A DNA stretch of 64,000 nucleotides, taken from NCBI GenBank assembly GCA_943737045.1, contig CALSFV010000276.1:1-64000 (forward strand), written 5' to 3'. Positions 1 to 13,045 of this stretch are shown here, one piece after another (position 1 is the stretch's first letter; each line of letters starts with the position of its first letter). The position numbers and the translations under genes were made by a program. The notes under the pieces were generated by a model. It was not told the origin of the DNA. It searched no databases and saw only the letters and a list, made by a program, of their open reading frames with translations. Source of the DNA: Parapristionchus giblindavisi. Taxonomy: Eukaryota; Nematoda; Chromadorea; Rhabditida; Diplogasteridae.

Positions 1-83
1 TTATGGGAAATGATTCGTGCCGACGTTTTAGGCTAATCAATTTGGATGACGAAGGAAGTCCTATTCTGAGATTAGAAAGCTAA
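1..83 (+). CDS. Possible 3' end of a gene entering from the left
   Basis: The first 80 bases read open in frame 3 and end at TAA 81-83. The peptide is basic then acidic and ends in LRLES. No splice acceptor or domain is visible in so short a stretch, so this could be the last exon of an upstream gene or chance. The frame downstream is closed. Confidence 0.25.
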   Translation, partial: MGNDSCRRFRLINLDDEGSPILRLES

Positions 84-1437
84 GCTCGTGCATATTGAAG
101 AGTACTATGAAAGCCCTTCGATGTCTCATTATACAGAATAAAGACTTTCAATTCTATCTCATAAGCACTGTACTGTTTTTAATATCGTTAATGCTCAGAG
201 AAATCTGTCAAACGTCAACGAAAAAATCACATCATAACATAGACAATCGATTGCATACAAATCAATCAATAATATTTTCAGTCAGTAAACAAGTATACGA
301 ACACCTACCTGTAGATGGACATACCTAAAAGTCCAATACGTGAGACCTAAACCCCGGTCGTCACGACCCGGTCTCTCGACTCGATTTACCGTTGTGAGAC
401 CCACAAATTAGCAAGTACACTATAGGAAAGTGCTCGACGTCGCAAAGTGGGCGGAGTTAGGACACACGGTAGCCAACCAGAGACGACGGCCTTGATAGAA
501 GGGGAGAACAAAGGGGGCGTGGCTTAGAGTATGGGGAGACCTCCCCTCTACCCTACCAACTCTTCTCAGCCAAGGGATAGTACGGCTCATCTTCCTACTT
601 ATCCTCTGATTATTTTCATGATAATCTAGGGTCTGACTAAATGCGCTTAGGGACTCTCTCCCTCTCCCTCTCTCCCTCTCTCTCTCCCTCTTGCGAGTAC
701 GCCAATAGGTTATGAGGTGTTTATGATAATCCCCGTTAAGTTACTTAGTCATGAGTAATCGGCTAAGTCGGACGTTAAGTAACTTACCCCTGTGCTTATC
801 CTCTAAGAACTAAAAGAATGGTCATCTAAGCCTTGTAAGCACCGATTATCATTGTTTTGTCATTGTGTTAATGGTTTCAAGGACGATTAATCGATAAGTA
901 GATCATTTGTTATCACCTTTGAACATGAGTGCACGTAACAAATTATATATTTCTAAATCGTCATTATTCAGGATAAGTATCCGAGACTTCTTATTTTGCT
1001 CTATTCAATTATTATCTTGATGTATCCTCATTATTTTACTTACTATTTTACTTATTTCTTTTCTGTGCACTCGTTGTCTTGCAAATATTAGAAATATTTC
1101 ACAATGTTTCTTTACGAAGTAATCGATAACTGCACCAACAATATTTCTGTGCATCCATTTCCAACACCTGATCAGTCTCATTCTGCTAACATCTCAATGA
1201 TTAGATATCTTTTTGTTGGTATTCATTTTTACATCATTCTCTATTCTTTTCTCACCGAAACCATCGAATGATGAAGAGAGAAGCATTCACAGGGCCTTAA
1301 TTATCTGAATAAAACAGTGTTTACCGGGGTTAAAGAAGGGGACCCACGAGATTTGGGCTGCGCTATTGACATGAAGAACGTGGGACATAGGAAGTGACAT
1401 TCTGTTCTCTATTTGATTTGACTGAATGAACGCGTAG
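84..1437. other. Intergenic DNA, no gene seen
   Basis: No ORF with exon-like boundaries is visible on either strand. A short CT-rich tract lies at about 653-690. The rest is AT-rich unique sequence. Confidence 0.5.
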
Positions 1438-1507
1438 AGCGTGTGGCTCAGTGGTTAATAGTCAGCGCTTGTAACCGCGCCACACGGGTTCGATTCCCGT
1501 TTGCAAT
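1438..1507 (+). tRNA. tRNA-like sequence (anticodon TGT, Thr-type), possibly a pseudogene
   Basis: An A-box-like stretch (GGCTCAGTGGTTA) and a good B-box/T-arm (ACGGGTTCGATTCCCGT) are present at tRNA spacing, with CTTGTAA at the anticodon-loop position. The acceptor stem does not pair well and the anticodon stem is short. A decayed tRNA or a tRNA-derived repeat is at least as likely as a working tRNA-Thr. Confidence 0.35.
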
Positions 1508-1830
1508 TTTCTATACATTTGTGCTTCAATTTCAAAAACTCGCGCCTTTCCCTGGGCATATCAATGAACTTTAAGTCCGAATTACGGTATTCTGGGGCAT
1601 CTAAAATTATAGAGAAAATTGTTTTTGTATACAAGGAGATGTGATCAATAGTTCTGTCTGGCCAGTTTAGTCACGAAAAAACTCGTGGGTCCCCTTCTTT
1701 AAATAGTGATTGATTAATGAATGATCGTTTTATTGGGTCGATGGTACTATTAATCATTTCTTTATCGTTGAATACAAGGTATCCATATAGAGAAGAAGGA
1801 GTAGATGACACTTGATAGTGGTATCACCAG

Positions 1831-1881
1831 TTCTCTCCCTCTCCCTCTCTCCCTCTCCTTTTCTCTCCCTCTCCCTCTCCC
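1831..1881 (+). repeat. CT-rich simple repeat
   Basis: Runs of CTCTCCCTCTCCCTCTC. The same unit recurs at about 653-690 and 5312-5395. Confidence 0.7.
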
Positions 1882-2867
1882 CGATAAGGACTAGGGTCTT
1901 ATCACACCTTCTCTCTTTTCTATTGACTGGACGTGAATGATTGATGACTTTCTTCTTCGTGATATCAACCACTTTATTCTCTCCTCCTTTTCCAACCGTT
2001 TTACTTCCTGAATGTTTTTGAATTTGTGAAACTCCCGCCTGTTTTTCTCAACTTTTCAAACTCTCCACACGAATCGCTCCTATTTTCCGATCGCTAATAT
2101 AAGTCCCTGAATCCCTATGTGCATTAATAAAATGGCTTGGCGCCAGATCCTTTTGTGTGGTTGGTGTTAATCTAGTGCAATCAGTCTATCTCTATGTTCC
2201 ACTCATGGGCGGTCGTCCCTTCTTGTACCCCTTTCAACAATGCCAATGGTTGTGTATACAAACGAAGATGGATTAACAATCTCTCTCTATCTTTATGTAC
2301 TCATACTTTGTATAGAGTCACAATCGTAGATCAATCAAGCTATGATTTTGGAGAATATTATCAATATTGTACTGACCATATATGGAATTGATTTGATACT
2401 GTAATCTACCTTGCAACCCTATCGGAATTCGTGTGGTAGTGCGTATTGAATGATCAATCTTATCATTCTTTCAATGAACTATGGTTCATCTAACTCTCGG
2501 TCCATTTGAGTAATGCTAAAGTATTGACGAAATAGCCGCAACGTTTCTTAAAATCATCTTCTCCATAATGTTCCATTCCATATAAGCAAATGCTCATTGT
2601 TGTCAATGATTAGTACACCCACGTGACACCTCTCATTTCTTTTTTATTTTGTATTTTGTAACATTTATTATTCTATTAAATCTTTGATCTCAGCCCCAAA
2701 TTTTTCAATCTGTCATAACAGTCAGTGATGGACCTTGAAAAGCAATAATTGTTTTGATTTCGGAAGGAAATTTATTCTATTCAATCAATATTAGTGTTTC
2801 TTTTTACGCGAACATGTCTAGTTATTTCTCTCCCTGTACAAATTGTTCTAGTTTCGCGTCAGGGAAT

Positions 2868-3064
2868 TTGGAGAGAGGGTGAGAGGGAGAGAGGGGGAAG
2901 GAGAGGGGGAGAGAGGGAGAGAGGGAAGGAGAGGGGGAGAGAAGGAGAGGGAAAGAGAAGGAGAGAGGGAGAGAGGGGGAGGGAGAGAGAGAGAGGGAGA
3001 GAGAGAGGGGGAGAGGGAGAGAGGGAGAGGGAGAGGGAGAGAGGGAAAGGGAGAGAGGGAGAAA
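2868..3064 (+). repeat. GA-rich purine tract of about 200 bp
   Basis: This is an almost pure purine run of GAGAGGGA-type units. All six frames stay largely open here only because the tract is low in complexity. The predicted Arg/Glu/Gly-rich and Ser/Pro/Leu-rich peptides are artefacts. Confidence 0.9.
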
Positions 3065-4102
3065 TAAGCGGCTTAGCGACGGAGAAGAGAATGGGAAGGT
3101 ATTCGTACGACATAGATACACTACTATACAAGTAGTAGAATAGATAGATAGATATATCGATTAGTCATTCGATAGGGCTACCGTAATCCATCCAATTCCA
3201 TTCGGGACCTTGAACTTGTACAACTACAGTAATCTTCTGGTGATGACGCAATACATCGCGTGATGATTCATACACATATAGATATCATCAGTGTCTATGC
3301 TAGGGACAAACTCTCACCGGAAACAGAATCAACCTCGCTTTTTCAATAGATTATTATCAAATCGTGCCAATCATCCATTACAAACCATATTAAACACTCC
3401 GAGTTAATTTGAAACTCTCCGCTCTGGCAATGATCTCTCGTTTTCTTTGTCTAGTCCTACCAGAGCGGACAGTTATTACCTCGGGTGCTCCTTAAACTTT
3501 AAACACTCCTCACAAGCAACAAAATCTCAGAAAATTGTCACGCTAAATAATTAACCTTTATACATGTTTATCGTTGAAATGAAGAAGACTCGGTTCAACG
3601 GCTCAACAGTTTTTTTAACATCCATAAAGTCTATTTATATTTGAAATTCTGTATTTATCTACACTCATACGTCAGAAAGTCTCAGTCCCTTACCTCAAAT
3701 CATAGTCTCCCTGTAATCAAAAACATATAGAATATGATATGAATAGCACATGGGAGCATCTATCGACGTAGAAATCGTCACTGACAGTTTATCCTCGGAT
3801 CAGTCACGGATATTCCATCTGAATCCACTATCCACGCAAGCAATCGGAATGAGTATTGCTCATTCTCTTCACAAAACATCCTCAGTCCACTAACTACCGT
3901 ACTACCTACCGAACCCTTCCCAAGTGCACCATAAAACCTACCGTACTCTGGTAAGAATATACTAATTGTTGTACATGTGACAAGTATCTCAAAGTGTTTA
4001 GTGAGGGTACCGATAAACGTAGAAGGATCATAGCTTAGAGTGGTTGTTGATTCATAATGAGCGCGTGTCACGAACGAGGCGACATGAAAATATTAAATAT
4101 GA

Positions 4103-4190
4103 AAGTACGGTAGTCGCGAGAGTACGGTAATCATGAGAGTACGGTAATCATGAAAGTACGGTATTCATGGGAGTACGGTATTCATGAGGT
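4103..4190 (+). repeat. Tandem array of 17-bp units built on TACGGTA
   Basis: Five adjacent degenerate units of the form GAGTACGGTAATCATGA are visible. The core TACGGTA is the same 7-mer that is dispersed over the whole window. Confidence 0.8.
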
Positions 4191-4342
4191 GGTTTTAGTA
4201 TGATTGCCTTCGTCATCAATACGAGAAACCACTTTCAATCAGAGAAATTCAGTAGATGATAAGTGAGAAATAGAGATGTCAGGCGTACACACATAATCAC
4301 TCTATTCCAATTGATATCCCTCCTTCCATTTTTGTGCCCCGA

Positions 4343-4354
4343 GGCCTATATAAG
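4343..4354 (+). promoter_or_regulatory. TATA-like box
   Basis: GCCTATATAAGCC matches a TATA box, with a plausible start region about 30 bp downstream. It lies 1.37 kb before the first recognised homeobox exon. Assignment to that gene is inference. Confidence 0.3.
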
Positions 4355-5311
4355 CCTGACCACTCTCGGAACGATATCCCATTCACTTCTGCAATAGGAC
4401 ATAGAAGGTGTCCAAGCCCGAGCAGTCAACTTAAGTCTACCTAAGTCTACCTAAGGCGACTTCCAATACTCATCTTCTTAAGCTAAGATCTACTCGTTCC
4501 CCAGTGGTCAGTAAGCTTCGTAAGCTGATGTAACCTAATCCCACGGTCAAAAGTAACGAATGAAAAGTATTGAAAACACTACTCGTTTTACACTTTCTTT
4601 GCCTGTGTCTTTCTTTTCCTCACACCTTTTGAAAAGCACAGTGGTCTTTGTGAAAGGAATACCGACACCTACCGTACATGGCTCGACCTTTTAGTATGAT
4701 GGATATGCACTTACACTAGTGAGGTTAAGAAGGCCCGGATTAATGGCTAGTCTGAAATTATGGTCTTAGAGGGTGCCATCCATGTATCTCATATTCCTTC
4801 CTTCCTCTTCGACTTCAAGACTACCTCCCCTCTCATTAGCTTAATGCTTCTGTGGGAAAGTCACTTAATTCAAGAATGGGCGCTAAACACTGGAAGTATG
4901 TGGCTGTTAAATCCAGGAAGTGTGGATTTATGAGGAGGAAATGATAGGGATTCGCGTCATGGTCAGACATCATATCTACTAATGAAAATCATAATATTAT
5001 CAGAGGGTTTTACTTTTATTGGAAATATCAATCACGTTTTACGGTGTAGGACTGTTCTCTTTGCAGCAAAGTATTTCCTAAACTCCTAAGTACTTTCCAC
5101 CTTGAGATATAAATATGTTCCTAACACTAAGGCCATAAGGTCTTCGTCGTGGTTGTTCTTAGTTTGCTGATAAGCTTGATTCGCCTCATTGCCTTCTGTC
5201 TTCTCTTCTCTTCTCATTCTCTCAAATAGTCTACGGTAGTCTTCCTCTCTGTCGAAGGAAATATGCTTGCGCTGCTAGACAAACTTTGCTCGTCTTGCAT
5301 CCTTTCTGATT

Positions 5312-5410
5312 CTCTCCCTCTCCCTCTCCCTCTCTCTAAATCTCTCCCTCTCTCTAAATCTCTCTGTCCATCTGTCTCTCCCTCTACCTCTAGATGCAGA
5401 GGGAGAGAGA
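5312..5410 (+). repeat. CT-rich simple repeat
   Basis: CTCTCCCTCTC units, followed by GA-rich sequence at 5398-5412 that is partly complementary to them. Confidence 0.7.
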
Positions 5411-5714
5411 CGAATCTTTTGTTTGTCTCTCCACACATTTTCCATTCGTAAAGATAGAGAGGGAAAGGTAGAGAGAGAGGACGGAGCAGCGCTCTGATTG
5501 GTTGGCCGGTCCAAATGGGCGGAGCTTAGCGAACAAAGAAAACGACTTATCACCTACTCTTATCGATCGATTTTGGCGCCAAGATTACTGTAAACGAAGA
5601 GCAAATAGTGGACTGAAAAAATAGAAACTATTTTTTGTCACTAATCTCACTACTTCCGTGTTGTTTGACCCGACTAACTGCATAAATAAAATAAATATTA
5701 ATGTTAATTTTAGT

Positions 5715-7897
5715 ATGAGCACGGATCAATTCAAAATCAGCAGCGACAATACATCAACAAGTAAAACGGCGGCACTCGATACTCCGATATTCTCCGATGT
5801 AAGATTGATCTTTGATCTTTGATCTTTTAACCAATTCTTGTCAGTTCAGAAGTGAAGTTATAAAAGTTTGTTCATAGATTCATTATAGAAAGTGTTCATA
5901 ATACATTTAAACGATATGATTGGATATGCGTGGGCATGAAATTCCCCAAACTAAGGCTTAGATAGTGAAATGGGATTTTTGGGATTAAAAACAGGGTATA
6001 AGATATCAAACAAAGATTAATGATAGATATTTCCTTCAGATGTCTTATCATCTTCCCTCTGTAAGTACAGCAGCCAACATCGCAAATATGTCCGCGTACT
6101 TCGGAAAGGTATCACTATATTTGTATTTTATTTAGACGTAGAGATATCATCATTACCTTTTCATTTAAGTCTTTCCTTGTATACTGTGGTTAAAAAAGAA
6201 CTATATGTTTATTTATGACGACTAGGGACATGTTTTATCCACTATAGACTTCTACATCAATATGATTCTTACTAATCATTTAGATCTCTCACAATGATAG
6301 ATTAGTTACAGTTTTGATTGAGGACTACTCTCTAAGATCAATCGTCATTAGTGCATGGTCTTCAACTAATTACAGTCCTCGGTCTCTTCATTTCCCACAC
6401 TATTTCTCTGTTCTCTGTCAAATAGAGAGCATTGTCCTCTGAAGATATCGAAGAGATTCCTTTAATCAGTCGATAGACCTCCTAATCTATCCTAATCCCT
6501 ATAGATAGATCTAGAGACACGGTCACCGCCATAAGAACAAATTGAAAGGGTCTACAGTATCGGGTTTCATCGCGTTAATCATCTGCATACAGATTGTCTA
6601 TCTCCAATAGGGATGTTGATAGAATTGATTAGGAAAACTAGTTGTTTTTCATCAAAATGGATATGATAAATTTGAAATTTAAATCAAAAATGGAGTTTAT
6701 GAAATTCTGAACAAGTTTCAGAACGGTACGTACAACGCTCCTCATCTTGCCCAATTCTCCGCACCTCCCACTCATCCATTCCTCAATACTGGTATGGGTT
6801 ATATCGGTAAGTGGGAAATGGTAATTGGTCAATCAACATCATTCATTGTCTTGTGAATTTGATTACTGATAACATATTCAACGCACATTCTTATCAAGAG
6901 ATATGAATGAACCTTGTTACAGGAACCTCACTGGGTGATTGTCAAGCGAATCTTGGATGGCCTGCACAACAACCTGCCAGGTAGTGCTTACCGAAAATTC
7001 TTATTGAAAAAATCTAATGCGCAATATTTACATTGCGCTAAAACTGCTAAAATAGTATTAATATAATGAAGTTTTGGAGTTTTACAACATTTTTATCATA
7101 TTTAATAGATCTTGAGCTTTTTTCCAATCCCCAACATGCCATCACTAGAGTGGAAAACATCCTTAATATTATTTATTTAAAAATGCCTATATTTAAATTG
7201 TCCTTTCTAATCATTCTTCTCAGTTTGTACAGGAAACAACGACGAGAACGGACTACATTCACTCGGGCTCAACTCGAAATACTCGAGAGTTTCTTCACCA
7301 AGACTAGGTAAACCCATTGATCTTTGATCTTTGTATTTTGATCTTTGATCTTTGATTTCTACAGGTACCCTGATATTTTCTTGAGAGAAGAAATGGCCCT
7401 GAAGATTCAACTGCCGGAGAGTCGAGTTCAGGTTCGCGCCAATTCATTTCGGACGGACTTAGAAACAGAAAAAAAGCGTTTTGGGGATTTTTGGGCCTAC
7501 CTATATGACATAGATACGGAAAGTTATATCTATTCAGACATATATTTCAATGATAATAGATAATACAAGAAAAGGTATCGATTATATTCATCATCTTTCT
7601 CTCTTCCATCTTGGTCTATTTCCTTTCTCTCCTTCAGCATGAATCTTTCCTGTTCTGTTGTTAAGACTCTCTCACTCTTCCACACTCTCTCGTCTATCTC
7701 TAACTGCCTGCGCTCTCTCCGATTTCAATACTCTCTCATCACTCTCTCCATACCGTAATCCCCCCACACATACACATATAGAGAGAGACGAACAAATAGA
7801 CTGTCTCTACTTCTACCTCTCTCTCCCTCTTCCTCTACCTCCCTGTTTCTCTCAATTCCACTTTCTCCCCCCCCCCCCCTCTCTCTCTCTCTCTCTT

Positions 7898-7958
<61 letters not shown>

Positions 7959-10393
7959 ACTCTTTCACATCGATTTCTCCATTGTGCACAACAAAATCAC
8001 ACTTGAGGGATTTGAGAAAACACATTGGTCAAACCTTTGACTACCTTATAAATTGTTAAACAATAGCTGCTTGGTGAAAAATTGTTATCAAATATCCGAA
8101 AAATAAAATATTGTCAGAATCAGCCAATCACTTTGGGGGAAATTCACTCTCAAGGATTACTAGTACAAGGTTTCAATAAAATGATTATATATTGTAGGAT
8201 TATCCACTCTATATCATTAAAGGATTTTCTTTTCTGATAGTATTACTCTAAACAATTGGACAATTTTCACCCTTCCAATTCCTTTAGAGTGATTGCGTAA
8301 TAAACTTCTCATATACAAAGTGATAAGCTACCGTAATCTATCCAATTCGTCTCAAGAGCCCTTAAATATATTAGAATCGTGCAAATAGGCAGAATTTACG
8401 ATTGCCCAATACAACCGAATAATCATTCCGAGTGTCTATCTGCGATTTCTATTTTTAAACCACCGCATCTCCATCGGTATGATTGATTGCGTCACATATT
8501 TTCGAAATTGAGAAAAGACGCCTGACTGGAATGCACGCAGGGCACCGTGCATTATAGTACCACGAGATAAGCTTTACACTTTGTCATGGAGTGAAACAAT
8601 TAGTAAATGGCCCCCATATAGTGCACCACATAGTACACCACGCTCTTCATACGTATATCAAACTTGTCTATATTATCAGATTGATTGTGAGGATTCTAAG
8701 ACATCAGCTTAGTCCGTTTACAAAAAGTCATAAATGATAACATCAAAAAGATTGTTCATCCATCTAAAATAGCATTAATTATTTTATTTTCAGGTTTGGT
8801 TCAAAAATCGACGAGCCAAGGCCAGACAGCAAAAGAAGGCACAGCAACAGGTAAAGCACCTCATTATTTTTAGTAATGAAAAAATACAAAAAACCTTTTC
8901 TTCTTTTTTTATGGTTGAACTTTCATATTTCATATGTTTATATCTTTATTTGAATATTTTATTCGCAAATAATCAATGAAAAATTGCGTCGATTGTCTCT
9001 CCATTCCGCACACTATTTCCCTGTTCTCTGCCTACATGAGAAGTATTAGTCCAGTTGTTATTGTTACGCGCTCCCTTAAAGGACTATGAACCCTGACAAT
9101 CAGGGAGCGAAGATTACTGTATAATTGTTATCTCACCGAGATCGCAACACACTTGCACGCGTCAGTGTAAGCAGTGCAGCGTTTCGTCAAAAGCCATAGA
9201 GAGGGAGAGAGGCACCTAAGCCGCTTAGTGAACAAAAACGTCGTCCGTCGCTAGGCACTCTCTCACTTTCACACACTCTCTCACCTCTCCTGGCCATAAA
9301 GAAAGGTGTCAATAATAGAACAGGTGTGAAGTGATAAGAACGACCCGGAGATTAGTGACTTACGTCTTACCTAAATGATCTTAGGTCATGAAAGAGGATT
9401 ATTGACCCGAATACAATATTAGATCAGAAACTAACAGAGATTAAAGGAGTACCCCGTGATAATTTGAAATTATCCATTACGTTCAAAAAACTTATATACA
9501 GGGAGAATGTTGTTGATAAAAGAGTGTCAAAATATATATATACGAATCTCAAATAAATGAAAATAATCGATCCTCAATAATGATTAAATTAAGGGTTCGA
9601 ACAATTGTTCTACGGGATCGTCATCAGCGACGTGTGGTTCAGGGGGTGGAAGTGGAGGAACAGCGAGTAATGCATCAACGGAAGGAACGAATAATAGTGA
9701 TTCAAATGAGGTTGGTCTGATTTTGTTAATGGGACAACCTGACAACATTTTGATTTTATTTATTTAGACTTTGTCTTTGACTGAGTTTCTCACCCTAAAC
9801 CGACACTGAAACTAGGAAGAATATCGGAAATAATATGTAGATTATGCTCGATCGAAAATAAATATAATAGAAAGAAAAAATTTCATGCTCAATCACTATA
9901 ATATTTGAATATTTATATTCCAGATCGACGTGAAGACAGAAGATCCAATCGATGTTGTACCCTCACCAATCAATGATTCATCTGCCACTTCTCCCGATAC
10001 CAAACCTCCTCTCACCTATTCATCCCTACATTATCCAGGAACAGCCACCTTCAGGTTTGCTCATCTGACTTACAAGAAATAATATTATCATAATTATATA
10101 AAATACTACCAGAGTAATTTTCAAAAGCTTAGTTGTTATCATATTTTCTCGCTTAGTGGACGATAGATAAACATAGCATTTTGAATATCTCAATTAGCTA
10201 ATAATAAGTAATTCGATACTTGACGTTAATACTAATCACATTTCATTTCAGAGCCGGTGGTTACTACAACCCTGCTGCCTACAATCCCTCATTCGAGCTG
10301 TACCAGCAATACACGACTGCTCAGAATACCTACAACGGCAACGCTGCGACCGCACCTCTTGCCGAACCATGGAAATTTTCCATGCTACAGTAA
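5715..10393 (+). CDS. OTX-class paired-like homeobox transcription factor (TTX-1/CEH-36/CEH-37 family)
   Basis: Nuclear DNA-binding regulator. In C. elegans the OTX family acts in the specification of anterior sensory neurons. Exons fit one frame: 5715-5798, 6040-6108, 6722-6806, 6923-6980, 7224-7307, 7365-7431, 8794-8850, 9594-9710, 9924-10054, 10252-10393, giving about 297 aa. The homeodomain begins RKQRRERTTFTRAQLEIL (exon 5), continues YPDIFLREEMALKIQLP (exon 6) and ends VWFKNRRAKARQQ (exon 7). Lysine at position 50, just after WF, is the OTX/bicoid class mark. The C-terminus is EPWKFSMLQ, like the WKFQVL tail of OTX proteins. Exon 8 is Gly/Ser/Asn-rich. The start was chosen because the ATG follows an ATTTTAG acceptor, consistent with trans-splicing. 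Exon 5 has two in-frame acceptors 9 bp apart. The 1.36-kb intron 6 carries a CT microsatellite. Family call is firm; which of the three C. elegans paralogues it matches is not. Confidence 0.93.
7856..7953 (+). repeat. Poly-C run and (CT)n microsatellite in a homeobox intron
   Basis: A run of about 13 C is followed by an almost pure CT repeat to 7953. Confidence 0.95.
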
Positions 10394-10558
10394 TCTCACC
10401 CTCTTCACTCCACGACATTTACTGTAATCAATCAAAGTCCCCCCCTCTGATGTGTCCCGACACGCTAACTACAGTTACCTCCCAATCCTGTAATATAACT
10501 AGTAGACATAGACATGATCTGTATCCGTGTAGGCGTTATTATTGATTATCAAAAATGA

Positions 10559-10569
10559 AATAAAATAAA
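10559..10569 (+). terminator. Polyadenylation signal of the homeobox gene
   Basis: Overlapping AATAAA hexamers 166 bp after the stop codon. No other good signal is closer. Confidence 0.5.
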
Positions 10570-11396
10570 ATGCGTTTGACACACGCATTGATTGATTCTT
10601 CTCTTTTATACCCGGCAACAAGGTAACTATATCAAACAATCCCTCCCCAAACTCCCATTACGTCTATTTCACCACTACACAACTATTGGTGCAATGCACC
10701 ACTACACCACTACCGTAAAGCCCCCCCCCCCCCCAGATACAGAGTAGATCAATGGCCTATCCTTGCACATTCTGAGCTTCAAAATCTTCTCTCGATTCCA
10801 TTCCCGATTTTCTCCTCCTCTGTCCCCTCCTCTTTTCATTTTTTTCGTTTCCTACGCAGTTTCTTCTAGCAATCTCTGTGACAGCTTTTCATCTTTGATC
10901 GATTGATTTCACCTCTCAAACTCATCTTCTCTTCATTCCATTGTCTTTAGAATCTAACGCAGCATTTTCCATTGCGCCCTCATTTTACCGTTCCATTAAT
11001 ATAGAGAATTCCGCCGTTCATTTACTCTTGTTATCACCGAATACGCTCATAGAGGATTTCAAGCTCGTTTTAATTATAGCCCATGTTCCCTCCAATTATA
11101 TTATGCCTCGTACAACTTGTCCTTCTAAATAACACATAGAGATATTCGCATGAAGATAAATTTTTATGCAAACTAATCGATAAATAATTATAATAATTCA
11201 TGGTTTATTGGAATTCAATTGAGTTAATCAGTCAAAAGAGATATAAAATTACATTGATCATATTAGGATAGAACGCTCATCGAAAAATATTCTTACAAAG
11301 AAGTAGCCATCTTTACTTTTTTTCCGAAAAATCAAATGATCGGAAAATCATTTGAGCAGTCTTCCTCTTGAATTTGGTGAAAATTAGCAAAAGGTA
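10570..11396. other. Intergenic spacer, no gene seen
   Basis: It contains a poly-C run at about 10721-10734 and AT-rich unique sequence. There are no exon-like frames. Confidence 0.5.
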
Positions 11397-11468
11397 AGGT
11401 CCCGGGGAGATTCGAACTCCCGCTGCTGGATTCAAAGTCCAAAGTGCTAACCGCTACACTACGGGACC
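11397..11468 (-). tRNA. tRNA-Gln (TTG)
   Basis: 72 nt with a full cloverleaf. The acceptor strands GGTCCCG and CGGGACC are complementary. The A box is TAGTGTAGCGGTTAGCAC, the anticodon loop ACTTTGAA carries TTG, and the T arm is GGGAGTTCGAATCTCCC. An identical copy lies on the plus strand at 30357-30428. A T run follows the gene on its own strand only weakly. Confidence 0.95.
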
Positions 11469-13045
11469 GTTGAGAGAGCGTACGAGAATGTATAAGAAGA
11501 AATGACGTTGATGAGAGAACGGGGGGGGGGGGGGTTGAATTAAGCATGTGAAACGTTTGTATTTTTCTCAATAGAAAATCGTAAGTGCTGTTTGACCGTC
11601 TTGCTGTCATGCTTTACTCAGCGCACTTTCTAAAATTTTCATTTACATACATACTCTTGTCCCATCATAACTTGAGACCTAAATTTACTTAAATTTCAAA
11701 TTTCTTACTTTTCAGTTTCTTTTTCATTTGCATTTAATCACTTACTCGAAATCAACTAAATATTGGGTGATAGGCTCTGTAGTGACATGATATGGTTCCA
11801 CTGATCCTTGTTTCTCGCAATGCTCATAAATCCTGGCCCGACTTTCTTCACAAATTCATCCTTCCATCTTCCTCTCTTTGGCCCTTATGGGTTCCATTCC
11901 TTCATTCTTCTCGATTATCTATCACTGTCAATTTGCACAATTCAAACCAGTTTATTATTAAAAAATATCATCGAAAATCCTCTTGAAAAGAAAGAACTTC
12001 AGAGATTCTGCTCTAAACAGTTAATTTTGTATTGTTAGAACAGAACTTCTTGTGAGAGCATTTTCTCTGCAAGAATTGTTAGATTATTTAAGATTTGAAT
12101 CACTTCTCCATAAATGATTCCATGTTCATATTTTCATCTTCTTTTGCATTGCCAATATTGATGCCCTCATTTCTATGGGAGATTTTTTCAAGCATTTTCA
12201 AGCAGCTAATTTAAAAAATTTTTTTTGAAATAACAGGTTATTCGAAAAAATTGCTCAATTCAAACCTTGAGTTGATCACTATCTTGCAGGAGTTAAGGTC
12301 TGGGGGAGATTCGAACCACAACTACTGAATACAAAGTCCAAAGTGCTCTAACACTAACAAAAGGGATTTATTGGAGAAGGGCCATCAAAATGCATCTGAA
12401 TAAAATAGTAAAAGAATATATGAATGTGAGGTTAAGTGATCGTTTACATTTCCTTCATTTGTCATGCATCTCAATCATATCCCATTTGAATGTTTTCTAT
12501 AAAGAACATGTTTCAATTAGATTTATCGTGCAACACTAATTACATGGATGATAATCGCATAAATAAATTGTTCCGTAATAAGTTAAAAGTTAATAAATAA
12601 GGCTGAACTTTAGAATTCGATAATTCACATACAAAAAAAAGTGAGCGGTCTCTTCGAGAGAATTCTGAAACTATCGAGTAGGGCAATAATACGAGTTTTG
12701 ATAGGAGGAGCACAAGAACGAGCACGAAAAGAAAGATATTGAATATTATTGGGTTAGTCAGAAGAATAGAACAGGGAATAACACTATGAAATCCTAAAGT
12801 TCAAAGATCAAGTAAAATAAAGTGCATGTGTGAGGATATGAGGATTACGGTATTGAGTGAGGATTACGGTATTCAGTACGAGGCAGATTCAGTACACAGA
12901 AAGACGATGAGAGGTCAGAAGATGTCAGTGCGGACGATCAATAAATCAATAAACGTATTCAGCAGTCGGAGAGATCAGAGATCAAGCTACGGAGTCAGTA
13001 ACAGGTAAGATCAAAGTACAAAGTCAGTAGAGATCAAAGATCAAA
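11469..13045. other. Spacer between tRNA-Gln and the 3' end of CAP-G2
   Basis: A 14-bp poly-G run lies at 11521-11534 and a decayed tRNA-Gln at 12296-12366. TACGGTA copies occur at 12846-12875 and a GATCAAAG-type motif at about 13007-13045. No gene is seen. Confidence 0.5.
12296..12366 (-). pseudogene. Decayed tRNA-Gln copy
   Basis: It aligns over its whole length with the tRNA-Gln at 11397-11468 but has lost acceptor-stem pairing. The anticodon arm and T arm carry several substitutions and small indels. The anticodon triplet now reads TTG inside a damaged arm. Confidence 0.75.

Larger units (their letters stand above)
1508..5714. other. Intergenic DNA upstream of the homeobox gene
   Basis: This stretch holds purine/pyrimidine tracts, a short TACGGTA tandem array and a TATA-like box, which are listed separately. 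A 97-codon open frame on the minus strand at 4071-3778 has no family resemblance or splice structure, and I do not call it. Regulatory DNA of the homeobox gene probably lies here. Confidence 0.45.

Noticed and set aside
42..360. 77-codon frame at 95-328
   Set aside because: AT-rich chance frame without splice structure or domain.
2794..3135. Long Arg/Glu/Gly-rich and Ser/Pro/Leu-rich open frames
   Set aside because: They come from a GA/CT-repeat tract open on both strands; no splice sites or domain.
3778..4071. 97-codon minus-strand frame
   Set aside because: No family resemblance, splice partner or favourable codon pattern; could be chance.
7658..8059. 133-codon frame in the homeobox intron
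   Set aside because: Mostly (CT)n microsatellite inside an intron fixed by homeobox exons on both sides.
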